Shown here: in pieces, positions 8,360 to 17,627 of the stretch
Numbering within the stretch: the first letter of the stretch is position 1
Layout: each line of letters begins with the position of its first letter
Assembly (NCBI GenBank): GCA_014801985.1
Contig: JAAVDD010000020.1
Span: 1 to 64,000, forward strand
Direction of reading: 5' to 3'
Length of the DNA: 64,000 bases
DNA from: Bacteroides sp.
GTDB lineage: Bacteria > Bacteroidota > Bacteroidia > Bacteroidales > Muribaculaceae
Notes under the pieces: generated by a model
Databases searched by the model: none
What the model saw: only the letters and a program-made list of their open reading frames with translations
Told to the model about the DNA's origin: nothing
Made by a program: the position numbers and the translations under genes

Positions 8360-10669
8360 TTAGAAAGGATAGCCGATTGCGAGATGAAATGCGAAGGCCT
8401 TTTTGAATGCTATGTTGAAATAATGGTTTGTACCATTCCAATAGGGGGCGTGCAGACCATATCCGAGGTCACCTCGTATCACGAGCATTCCGATGTCTAC
8501 ACGCAATCCGGCACCTGTGCCGAGGGCTATTTCCTTAAGGAAAGTCTTACCCTCAAGCATACCGCCCGGACGTTGCGGATCATTCTTTAGCAGCCATATA
8601 TTACCGGCATCCACAAAGAATGCGCCGTGGAGGACGCTGATAATAGGGAAGCGATATTCCGAGTTAAGCTCAAGTTTGAACGTACCGGTCTGATCAAAAT
8701 ATCCGTTAGTGAGAGCCTGGGGCGGACGGTAAGAACCAGGACCGAGCGATCTCACCGTGAAAGCGCGGATGGAATTGGCACCACCGATATAGAATTGTTC
8801 TGAATAGGGGACCTCCTTAGAGTTGCCGTATGCATGGGCTGCACCAATAAATGCACGTGAGACGATCCATTGATCTGATCCACGTATCAGACGACGGCTA
8901 TAGACAAGCTGCGCCTGCGCCTTGACAAATTGAGAGAAGGGTGTGCCAAAAAGTTTCTTCTCTCCCTTCACTCCGCAAAGCTTATAAATGGCGTCGAATA
9001 CATTACCGGCCTCCATCACCGTGAAGGTGAAGTTGATACCATTGATGTTTGCGCGTTCGAGGAATTTATTCAAGGTGTAGGTATAGCTCATCTTCGGTAT
9101 ATATTGACTCTGGAAACTGAGTGCAACTGCAGGATTTGCCTGCATTATGGAGTCGAACTCAGCAGTGGTATGCAATAGTTTTGTATAGGTGAGGTTGAAG
9201 AGAGTGAACTGATTGAACACATTCCGTGAAGGATGCCATTCATAGCTTATACCTGTATTGAACTCCGCCAATTTGAAATAATGAGGTCGATTCATCAGAT
9301 CGGCTCCAAGCGTAATGTTGGTCCAGTTTAGCTCCCTGTTCGTGCGTCGTATGAATTTAGGCGCAAGAAGACGTGGGAAGGAAAGAGTTCCATTAAGTCC
9401 GAACTCATAACTGTTGAACACACCACCCTTGGCATGACTACCTGTCTGCCATTCATAATTGGCATTAAGCTGAACTGTCAGTTTCTCTGCCCCTCCGAAT
9501 AGATTGTTATTAGTCACTCCAAAGATGAGTCCGGGGCCTAAATAGGAGTTTGACTTGGAAGTGACGTTTGCTTCAAACGAGACCTCCATCTTTCTTTCGA
9601 ACTGACATGTGATATAGAGATCAAGTGTCGGATTAGCAGAAGTCGTATCTGTCGGTACAGCCTGCATCTGAATATTACTGAAAATACCCAGACGCGAGAG
9701 GCGTTGCTGAGTCCTGTCCATGTTGCGCACAGAGAAGTATCGTCCCTGACGGAACGTGATGCATGACGGAATCATGTTCTCGCGCAGTCGTGCCGGTCGG
9801 AACACAATTATCTCTCCCTTGGAGGTCTGAATCGTATCAGGTGTTCCGGCCCGGCGGTTGCTTTGTCTGAGCACGTACGTATGTATGTTGCCTAACTTAT
9901 ATCTCAATTTCGCCAGGTTTGGCATATTCTGAGCCAGATCCATTCGGATAGCTATATATCCGGGATTCATGAGGCTGTCGGCCTCGAATTCGATATATTC
10001 AGGCTTGAAGTAATAATATCCCCGGTTTCGGAGAGCATTTGCAATTCTCACTCTCTCCGCCGATAGAGAATCAACGCAGAAGCGTTCACCTTTCACCAGA
10101 TAGGATGACCGTCTAACCAACGTGTCGATATAGCGGGTGAGATGATCTTCCCGATTGAAAAGCTGAATGCTATCGAAGAGATATGGTTTCGATACATTCA
10201 CATCATATACCACGGTTGCTTTCTTCGGGTTTTTCCCTTGCTTGAGCGAATAAACAGCCGTAGATCCGAAATAACCATTGTTGGCAAGAATAGATTCAAG
10301 CATCTTCACACGAGTTTCAGGACGTGCATCGCTCACAAGCACCGGTACGCTGACGAGTTTGTTGTAGATCCATCCTTTAAGGCCCTTTGTGGAATCATTC
10401 CAGTTATTATACACCCATAGTCCGATGGGAAACGGGGAACGGACATACGGGGTGAGCAGAGGCCACGGGTTATTAGGTTTGACATTGACAGCAGATGTGA
10501 GATCGCTCACCATCTCCGCCGGCAATTTTTCGTTGTCGGTGGGATGGAGGTCGAGTTTCATGCCATTATATAATGGGTCGTCGGTAGAGATTCGCTTCGT
10601 GGTGGAACACCCGACGGCCATAAAGGCGAGAATTAGAACAAGTATTTTATTTAGTGCTGTCATTTTCAT
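8360..10669 (-). CDS. Omp85-superfamily (BamA/TamA-like) outer membrane protein
   Basis: Lipoprotein-like N-terminus, POTRA-like region, C-terminal barrel with YIGGANSIRAFTVRSLGPG motif and terminal ..IGYPF; overlaps tamB by 23 nt. Confidence 0.88.
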   Translation of the reverse strand: MKMTALNKILVLILAFMAVGCSTTKRISTDDPLYNGMKLDLHPTDNEKLPAEMVSDLTSAVNVKPNNPWPLLTPYVRSPFPIGLWVYNNWNDSTKGLKGWIYNKLVSVPVLVSDARPETRVKMLESILANNGYFGSTAVYSLKQGKNPKKATVVYDVNVSKPYLFDSIQLFNREDHLTRYIDTLVRRSSYLVKGERFCVDSLSAERVRIANALRNRGYYYFKPEYIEFEADSLMNPGYIAIRMDLAQNMPNLAKLRYKLGNIHTYVLRQSNRRAGTPDTIQTSKGEIIVFRPARLRENMIPSCITFRQGRYFSVRNMDRTQQRLSRLGIFSNIQMQAVPTDTTSANPTLDLYITCQFERKMEVSFEANVTSKSNSYLGPGLIFGVTNNNLFGGAEKLTVQLNANYEWQTGSHAKGGVFNSYEFGLNGTLSFPRLLAPKFIRRTNRELNWTNITLGADLMNRPHYFKLAEFNTGISYEWHPSRNVFNQFTLFNLTYTKLLHTTAEFDSIMQANPAVALSFQSQYIPKMSYTYTLNKFLERANINGINFTFTVMEAGNVFDAIYKLCGVKGEKKLFGTPFSQFVKAQAQLVYSRRLIRGSDQWIVSRAFIGAAHAYGNSKEVPYSEQFYIGGANSIRAFTVRSLGPGSYRPPQALTNGYFDQTGTFKLELNSEYRFPIISVLHGAFFVDAGNIWLLKNDPQRPGGMLEGKTFLKEIALGTGAGLRVDIGMLVIRGDLGYGLHAPYWNGTNHYFNIAFKKAFAFHLAIGYPF

Positions 10670-13600
10670 TTGTTGGGATTATTTTGATAGTATCGGCTTC
10701 GCGTTCCGCTTTCTCTTTCTGCTCTTTTTCTTGCAGGCGCTTACGTTTCTTTCTGGGGAGGAGGAACCGGAATAGACGCTTCAGATTATCAAGCTTGCGT
10801 TTCATCACGAAGCCGGCGCCTGTCTCTGTGATCTCGCCTTCGAGGATACTTTCATATCCGGTATGGCGGAAGAGACGCACGGCCATGTTGGTGGTCTGTG
10901 TCTGACGGAGAATATATTCAAGCGAAATATCGCTGATAAGATTTTGCTCAAGATTTTCATCAGCTGATGCATCAGTGGAGTAGTTACCGCCTACCTGAAT
11001 CTTGAAGCGATTGTTGAAGAGCGATTTCGATACCTGATAACTATAGCTTGTCTCAGTAGAGCTTGCACCGTTGTCAAGCTTGTCATACTGGTCGATGCCA
11101 AACGATAGGTCAACGCCTCGGATTGTCTTGGCGGCCCATGAGTTGAGCTGGCTTTCGAGGAAACTGTAAAGCATATTTCCTCCAAGGTTGGCATTACCCT
11201 TTGTGTCGCCGCTTATATATTGACCATAGAGGAGAAGATTCATTGCCTGTGTCTGACGCTGGTCGGCACTCATGCTCTGCAGCTCATTCTGAATGGAGAG
11301 GTCGTCGTTGGTGGAAAGGTCAAAATTAATCTGCGGATTATTAAGGTTTCCTACGGCATGAAGCGTGACAAGGAAGTTGACCAGACGTGAGTTGGATCCG
11401 GAAGTCACATTTGCCTTCAAGTTGTCGGTGGCCGTGATGTTGAAAGATGGATTCATTATATCACCCGACCATGTCACATTGCTTGATGGATTGAAGACAA
11501 AATTCTTCTGACCAACGACTGGTATACTATATTTCGCATATCCTTCTCCAAGTACAAGATTTCCGTTCAGCCTCATGTCTCCCATATAGTTTTGGAAGAA
11601 AGTGAGGTTGGCTGTAGGCTGTAGCTCCACTTTATCGGTAGCATTGACTCCTCCAAGAACAGAAGGTAGAAGCACTGTCACCTGTGTTCCCGGCGAGACA
11701 GCTAACTTCGCATTGATTCTCATATTCATCAAAGAGGATATGGAATCCGCTTCCGTCACTTGTGTTGAATCATTGAAATTCACAAATTTCACCACATCAT
11801 TGTCTGTAGTGTTTGTGAATTCAGCTGTTTCCATAGATACTACGTATGTGATATCGGTCGTACCCAATACGTTGAGGTTGCCATTAATATCCATTCTCTC
11901 TGTTGTGCCCTTCACGGTAGCATCAAGATCCAGGAAGAGTTTCCCGTATATATCGCTCTTGGCGCGGCTGTCGTTGCCGATAGGTTGGAAGTTCTTTCCA
12001 TCAAGGGCAAGATCAAAGCCGATTTTTGAAAATGACGTCGCATCGACCACACCATTCAGGGAAAGCGGATTAGCATTCTGTCCGAACACATTAAAGTCCT
12101 TGAACTGGACCACATTTGAAGCAACGGTCACTGAATCGTTGTCGAATTTAAGTGTGCTTCCGGCCATAGGAATCTTGGCTGCCACGGAATCTAATGCAAT
12201 GAAACCGTTAAGACGAGGATTTGTAAAAGATCCGTCAAGACGCATATCGCCGTTAAGACTTCCGGAAAGCACCGCCATATTGTCAAGGAATGGGTTGGCG
12301 ATATTAAGCGGGAAGCGGGTCAGCCTCACTCCTAAAGAGTCGGGAGTCATGGCCCCGATTGAATCAGGGCGTAAGGAAGCATAAGCCTCCATCGCATTCT
12401 GCCCATTGATCTTCAATCCGGCTGTCACATCTGTATTCCCTGAAAGTGCATATAGGGCTGCAAGGTCAAGGTTGAAATCTCCGAGTCGCGTCTTGGCATA
12501 GTAGAGATTTGTTAGGTCTACCGTGCCATTTCCGGAAAATCGCTGGTTGTCATATTTTATACGGAGGTCACTGTTTAACGCACCTGTCATCGGTGGTGCG
12601 TTGACAGCCATGTTGAGGAAGTCCTGAATCTTCAGGTTATCGATTTTGGCATGAAGTTCCAATTTTCCGTCAGGAAGAGGTTCCGTCTTTAGAAGGATAG
12701 AGCTCTCTTCACTCGATGCCATAAGGTTTGCCTCTATGCGGCGTGTGAAAATATTCGCGTCAATAAAGTTGTCGTTGTTGAAAGTCCACGGCATATATGC
12801 GATGGTGGATTTCAACGGGGTAAAGTGGATTGAGACCGTGCTGTCCATCATTGCAGCGGTAAGACCGATGCGGTAGCCGATTTCTCCTTTAATGTTTCGT
12901 TGCAACAGTGATGCCGCGATACGATTCTGTCCAAGATAACCGTTTAGATTCACCTGTGCGAACTCATCAAGCGTGCCGGGGCGGTTGCCAAGATGTATCT
13001 TATAGTCGAGCAGGTTACGTCGTTCCTGAAGGTTGAGTGTCAGAGTATCAATATTGACAGAAGTAGAGCTGAAACGGGTTGCACCAATGTCACCATAGAG
13101 CAATGAATCATGTACGAGCTGCGCATGTAGTGTATCAAGACTCATTTCGTATGGAGAAAGGAACTGATTCAGCAATCCTTTTCCCGATGCTCTGAGCGTA
13201 AGATCGAAAGGAGGAAGTAACTTACTGATGGAATCAACTGCAAGATTACGCTGCTCCACCTGCTTCATCACGATTCCGGAAACACTCGTGAAACTGTCGA
13301 TTATCGATTTCAAACCTCGTTGGCTTTCAAAGTCAAGATATGTCAGGTCAGAATCAACATGAATCTCTGTGGCATCCTTGGTTGCAAGAATGTCAGCAAA
13401 TGCCTCTCCGGGGATTGAGATAGTCTGCTGTCCCATATTCCATTCAAAATCGGAGAGTTCAAGCCGTGCATCGTATAGCCATCTATCCGGACTGGCTGTG
13501 CCGTTCAAATAAACGGTTCCATATCCATTCATCACACTATCGGAAAGACCGAGACTCTTAAGGTCAATATCATGCAGCTGTGCTTCTATATCAAATGCAT

Positions 13601-15638
13601 AATCATCCTTATGAATCGATCCGCTACCGTTTATATCAAAATCGAGCCCCTGGTTGGGAGATGAGGCCACAAGGTCGAAATTACCATCGGGACGTAGCGT
13701 CACATCAGCCTTTATATTGTTGAATCTGCGTTTGTTATATTCGATTGCCGAAATAAGGATATCAGCATTCGTCACAGCGCGTCCGCTCATTGGATTGAAG
13801 CCTGCCCCGTTGGCTTCTATATGTCCGGAGACTTTTCCCACACCGAGATCGGGGACAAATTGTGCCACATTTACCTCCTTTAAGGAGGCATCGATATTGT
13901 AACGTTCCGAATTGAGTGAAACCTTTCCATCTGCCGCCACATCACCCGCAGAACTTATAAGTTTGAAGTCCGCACCGTATGTGTCACGGTCTGCTGAAGC
14001 AGTACCTTTTATTTTAAATGTAGGAATCTTTATATCTCCCGTACCCATGAATTTATTGATAAGCGTTGGGTCGGATAGACTTCCATCGAAATCCAGAAAA
14101 GCCTGAAGCTTCTTGAGATCCATAGGATTCTTTGCATATCCCTTTGCTTTTATATCCACAATCTCACGCAGACTTGCCTCGAATTGAGGAATCTCCACAT
14201 CAGAAATCGATCCTTCTGCTTTTAATCTTAACACAAGAGGATTACGAGCAGGAATCTTCGATGTGTAGACCTTTAAGTCGGGCATGAATGCATCTACATC
14301 CGGGAGACCGATGCTTCCTTCCGCAACGACGGAGGTCTCTGCGTCGGGCTTAAGCTCCATCATGGCGAAAGGGATATCGGCAGTTGCGCGTAGGTTGGAA
14401 TAGAGAGTCTTTACTGCGAGGTCGTCGAGAGTCAGTCCTAAGGAATCCACACCGACAGTTCCGGATCCACTAAGAATCCGGAGTCCGCTTCTTTCCTTTG
14501 CCTCGATGCGGGTGATTGGAAGTTTCACTGTTGAAGATTCATTATAGAAATTGCGCATTCCAATCGCCACATCGCTTACTTGTATATATGACGGATCAAA
14601 TCCGGGCACAGGTTTTGCTCCCTTCATTGCATAGAGAGCAGTGAAGTTGTCCAGCCCTATAGAGTCACCTTGAATAATCATTGGAGGTCCGGAAGAGGGC
14701 AATGGTGGAGGTGCCGGATGGGCTGCCACCCATTCAGGGGTAGGAGTTAGGTAGGTGGCCTCACCACCGTTAACGTAGGCAGTAGACCATTTCACCTTAT
14801 TCTCGCGTAGGTCGATTACGCCCCCGCGCAATTGTAGATCCATCACTTCAAGACGTAGGGTGTCGATGGTCGGAAGCATTGACATTCCGAAAGTGAAATT
14901 ACGAAGCTGGAGATCATTGGCCTTTATGAGGAATGGTGTCGATGCTGCTGAATCAGTCGGGGTAGGCTTCTGTTTCCATACATTCATATAAAGCTTCAAG
15001 TCTCCATCCTGGAGGTAAGCCTTATTAAGTAAGATTTCCGAATTACGGATATTTGCAGAGCTTTTTGCATCAACATCCAGGAGACCGGCATGAACACGCA
15101 AAATCATTGAAGAGTCGGGCGATAACATACGATAATCACCCTCCACGAGCTGAAGCTTATTGAGTTTTACATCAAGATCGAGCAGAGGACGCAGCTGCAC
15201 ATCTGCAATCAGCTTTTTTGCATTAACCATTGTATCCTTGTTGGCATAAATGACAAGGACATCATCAAGTTCCACATCTAAAGGCCATCTGAGTCTGAAG
15301 CGGTCGATGGAAATCTTCATTCCGGTGGAGTCGTAGACTATGTCGCAGGCAATATTCTTAATCCATGTCTGCACGGGTGGAACGTATAAAAGCACCGGTA
15401 TCAACAGGATGAATATAATAAGGCAAAGGAATATACGCAGGAGCACTCTCAGCCATTTGGGACGGATGAGATGCTTCTTTTTATTATTCGCCTCTTTCTT
15501 CTCTTCAGAATCCGGATTCTTTTCCGGCTCGACGGAGTTATCCGTTTCATTAGGCGACTCATTAGCTACTGTTGGTTTATCTACAGGTTCGGATGCCTGA
15601 GTCTCCTTGTTTACAGTTATATCGTTTTCGTCAATCAT
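10647..15638 (-). CDS. tamB: Translocation/assembly module TamB-like protein
   Basis: 1663 aa with N-terminal TM anchor, long beta-repeat body and C-terminal DUF490-like segment (GNLNNPQINFDLSTNDDLS...LLLYGQYI); directly upstream of an Omp85 gene. Confidence 0.88.
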   Translation of the reverse strand: MIDENDITVNKETQASEPVDKPTVANESPNETDNSVEPEKNPDSEEKKEANNKKKHLIRPKWLRVLLRIFLCLIIFILLIPVLLYVPPVQTWIKNIACDIVYDSTGMKISIDRFRLRWPLDVELDDVLVIYANKDTMVNAKKLIADVQLRPLLDLDVKLNKLQLVEGDYRMLSPDSSMILRVHAGLLDVDAKSSANIRNSEILLNKAYLQDGDLKLYMNVWKQKPTPTDSAASTPFLIKANDLQLRNFTFGMSMLPTIDTLRLEVMDLQLRGGVIDLRENKVKWSTAYVNGGEATYLTPTPEWVAAHPAPPPLPSSGPPMIIQGDSIGLDNFTALYAMKGAKPVPGFDPSYIQVSDVAIGMRNFYNESSTVKLPITRIEAKERSGLRILSGSGTVGVDSLGLTLDDLAVKTLYSNLRATADIPFAMMELKPDAETSVVAEGSIGLPDVDAFMPDLKVYTSKIPARNPLVLRLKAEGSISDVEIPQFEASLREIVDIKAKGYAKNPMDLKKLQAFLDFDGSLSDPTLINKFMGTGDIKIPTFKIKGTASADRDTYGADFKLISSAGDVAADGKVSLNSERYNIDASLKEVNVAQFVPDLGVGKVSGHIEANGAGFNPMSGRAVTNADILISAIEYNKRRFNNIKADVTLRPDGNFDLVASSPNQGLDFDINGSGSIHKDDYAFDIEAQLHDIDLKSLGLSDSVMNGYGTVYLNGTASPDRWLYDARLELSDFEWNMGQQTISIPGEAFADILATKDATEIHVDSDLTYLDFESQRGLKSIIDSFTSVSGIVMKQVEQRNLAVDSISKLLPPFDLTLRASGKGLLNQFLSPYEMSLDTLHAQLVHDSLLYGDIGATRFSSTSVNIDTLTLNLQERRNLLDYKIHLGNRPGTLDEFAQVNLNGYLGQNRIAASLLQRNIKGEIGYRIGLTAAMMDSTVSIHFTPLKSTIAYMPWTFNNDNFIDANIFTRRIEANLMASSEESSILLKTEPLPDGKLELHAKIDNLKIQDFLNMAVNAPPMTGALNSDLRIKYDNQRFSGNGTVDLTNLYYAKTRLGDFNLDLAALYALSGNTDVTAGLKINGQNAMEAYASLRPDSIGAMTPDSLGVRLTRFPLNIANPFLDNMAVLSGSLNGDMRLDGSFTNPRLNGFIALDSVAAKIPMAGSTLKFDNDSVTVASNVVQFKDFNVFGQNANPLSLNGVVDATSFSKIGFDLALDGKNFQPIGNDSRAKSDIYGKLFLDLDATVKGTTERMDINGNLNVLGTTDITYVVSMETAEFTNTTDNDVVKFVNFNDSTQVTEADSISSLMNMRINAKLAVSPGTQVTVLLPSVLGGVNATDKVELQPTANLTFFQNYMGDMRLNGNLVLGEGYAKYSIPVVGQKNFVFNPSSNVTWSGDIMNPSFNITATDNLKANVTSGSNSRLVNFLVTLHAVGNLNNPQINFDLSTNDDLSIQNELQSMSADQRQTQAMNLLLYGQYISGDTKGNANLGGNMLYSFLESQLNSWAAKTIRGVDLSFGIDQYDKLDNGASSTETSYSYQVSKSLFNNRFKIQVGGNYSTDASADENLEQNLISDISLEYILRQTQTTNMAVRLFRHTGYESILEGEITETGAGFVMKRKLDNLKRLFRFLLPRKKRKRLQEKEQKEKAEREADTIKIIPTNENDSTK

Positions 15639-16110
15639 TTTTCTCCGTCAGTTTAGTTTGAAAGAAATACCACGCGACTGCCGCCGCGAAAGCACCTGTG
15701 GAATCAGCCACCATATCGGTGAATTCAAATGCTCGGCCTGTCTGGAGCCATTCCTGAAGATATTCGATTGCCACTCCGAAAAGGGAGGATGCAAGCGCAT
15801 ATACCATAAGGATGGATATTGGTAAAGGCCGGAACTTCTGTTTGCGCATGTTATCGAGTGCCAGCATTGCTACCAGAAAGCCGAACATCAAACCATGCAC
15901 TATTTTATCCGCACCCGGAAAGAAAGGTGTATGCATATCGCCGAAAGGACGTGGCGAAAGGGTGAGCCAAAGGATTGCAACCACTGTGATGCCTGTTAGA
16001 AGCATTGGAGGCAATCCTGAGAGTCGGTTCTTTATTTCCGGGTTCATATAGCTGGTAAGAATATTGCACGGGTCGGTGAAAAGATAGCTTCCTGAAATCT
16101 CAGACGGCAT
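15631..16110 (-). CDS. VanZ-like family membrane protein
   Basis: Multi-TM protein with FFPGADKIVHGLMFG and GVAIEYLQEWLQTGRAFEFTDMVADSTGA motifs typical of VanZ-like proteins. Confidence 0.8.
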   Translation of the reverse strand: MPSEISGSYLFTDPCNILTSYMNPEIKNRLSGLPPMLLTGITVVAILWLTLSPRPFGDMHTPFFPGADKIVHGLMFGFLVAMLALDNMRKQKFRPLPISILMVYALASSLFGVAIEYLQEWLQTGRAFEFTDMVADSTGAFAAAVAWYFFQTKLTEKND

Positions 16111-16212
16111 ATTTTCACAAATAAATACAAAAATAGATAATTAAATGTTAACCTCAAAATTTTCAGTCGAATTTAGGGCTAAATTTCAAATAAAAATAGG
16201 AAAAATAAAAAA

Positions 16213-16239
16213 GACGACCCCGCAAGAAGCGGGGCCGTC
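16213..16239 (-). terminator. Rho-independent terminator on the minus strand, upstream of the vanZ-like gene
   Basis: GACGaCCCCGC-aagaa-GCGGGGcCGTC; minus strand continues into TTTTTTATTTTT. Confidence 0.7.
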
Positions 16240-16437
16240 GACGATTCCACTATAAACTATATCTAACTAAACTAATGACATTCAACCTTTCTCACGAAAT
16301 TTTAAACATCTTATCCATATTGCTTTGTATCTATAAAACGCGCGATTGCGCCCAATGGTTGGGTTGCAACTGATGATTTTAACGAGTTTAATCTTAGTGA
16401 ACATTTATTAACAATAGAGGAGTAGAATTGAGAATTA

Positions 16438-16469
16438 TTTGGAAGAAACGGCTATTTTTATTAATTTCG
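16438..16469 (+). promoter_or_regulatory. Promoter for the 16486 gene
   Basis: TTTG - ~20 bp - TAATTTCG, just upstream of the start codon. Confidence 0.45.
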
Positions 16470-16485
16470 TGAAAAGATTTTTGCT

Positions 16486-17223
16486 ATGTCACAAGGAAAG
16501 AGAAAAAATAAGCTTACATCGGCTCTCCTGTCATCGTTGATAATAGGAGGAATATTTTCCATGTCTTCATGTGGTGGAAAAGAGAAAAAGGAGGAGGTTG
16601 TGAACGATACCCTTCCGATTGCAGTGGAAACTCCTGATACTGTTGTCCAGTCCGTAGATAGTGCTCGTACATATTATTCCGACGATCTCCGCAGCTTTGG
16701 CATCCGTGGAGATGTAAAGGCGCGTTCTTCAATACGCCATGATGCGGGGGTGGTATATCCGATTCCGACAATGGAGTTGACTTTCGACTCTGTTGGCAAT
16801 TTCACCGGTTCCCTTCAAGGGCTTTATCCAAAAAATAATGATGAAGGTTTCGGCTATCTATATTCCATGAACGAGGGTGATGGCACGTCATGGGAACTTA
16901 CTTACACTGAGGTTAACGATAAGAATTATCCTCTTAAAGCGGAGATTATTGAATCGGGACCGCAAGGAACTGCAAAAGCTGAACTCACATATTATGGTTA
17001 TGAATATGACAAGGAGGGTAATTGGGTGATGCGCTGCGCCACAATGAACCGAGAGTTCATAGAGACAGAAACAGAAGAAAAGACAAGCACTTTCCATAAA
17101 TGGAGAGAACTTGTCTCATATACGTATTATGATAGAGCTACCATTGACCCTTCGGAAGAGAATATTCCTGTGGGAATGATGATTAAGGAACTTCCTCGAG
17201 AAGTCAATCAAAGACCAAGGTGA
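16486..17223 (+). CDS. Hypothetical secreted lipoprotein
   Basis: Signal region ending SMSSCGGKEKK; no family recognised. Confidence 0.6.
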   Translation: MSQGKRKNKLTSALLSSLIIGGIFSMSSCGGKEKKEEVVNDTLPIAVETPDTVVQSVDSARTYYSDDLRSFGIRGDVKARSSIRHDAGVVYPIPTMELTFDSVGNFTGSLQGLYPKNNDEGFGYLYSMNEGDGTSWELTYTEVNDKNYPLKAEIIESGPQGTAKAELTYYGYEYDKEGNWVMRCATMNREFIETETEEKTSTFHKWRELVSYTYYDRATIDPSEENIPVGMMIKELPREVNQRPR

Positions 17224-17627
17224 TTGTCTAATGCTTTTTTCATATATTCAGATATCTCATCACAGCTTTCCATTGCCTCCCGCAGTTGCGGAGCGTAGGG
17301 AAGCCGTTTTAGCAATCTGAAAGAAAGCATATCTGCCTCCTCCACAGTCTTAACCTCCGAGGCGAGGGCTAAGGCCGTCGACATTTCTGTTTCATCCGGT
17401 GGAAATAGATATGTGGCGAGGATTCGGGATTCCCTTACATTTTCATCTGCCCATAGCGCACGAGCAAGTTCGGCCGATGGTGTCAGACTGCGTGCTATTT
17501 CTGCAATCTGTGGAATCTGAAGTCCAAAAATAACACTATATGGATATTGTCTCCGCAAGGCATCTGCGAGGATGCCATTGCGGAAGACAAAAAATTTCTG
17601 CTTTATATCCTTGATCTGACTGTTCAT
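17208..17627 (-). CDS. Possible DNA alkylation repair (AlkD/HEAT-like) family protein
   Basis: Helical 139-aa protein (KFFVFRNGILADALRRQYPYSVIFGLQIPQIAEIAR); resemblance only, and short for the family. Confidence 0.4.
   Translation of the reverse strand: MNSQIKDIKQKFFVFRNGILADALRRQYPYSVIFGLQIPQIAEIARSLTPSAELARALWADENVRESRILATYLFPPDETEMSTALALASEVKTVEEADMLSFRLLKRLPYAPQLREAMESCDEISEYMKKALDNHLGL

Noticed and set aside
11602-12384. 260-aa plus-strand ORF
   Set aside because: Antisense shadow of tamB; no start context or motif.
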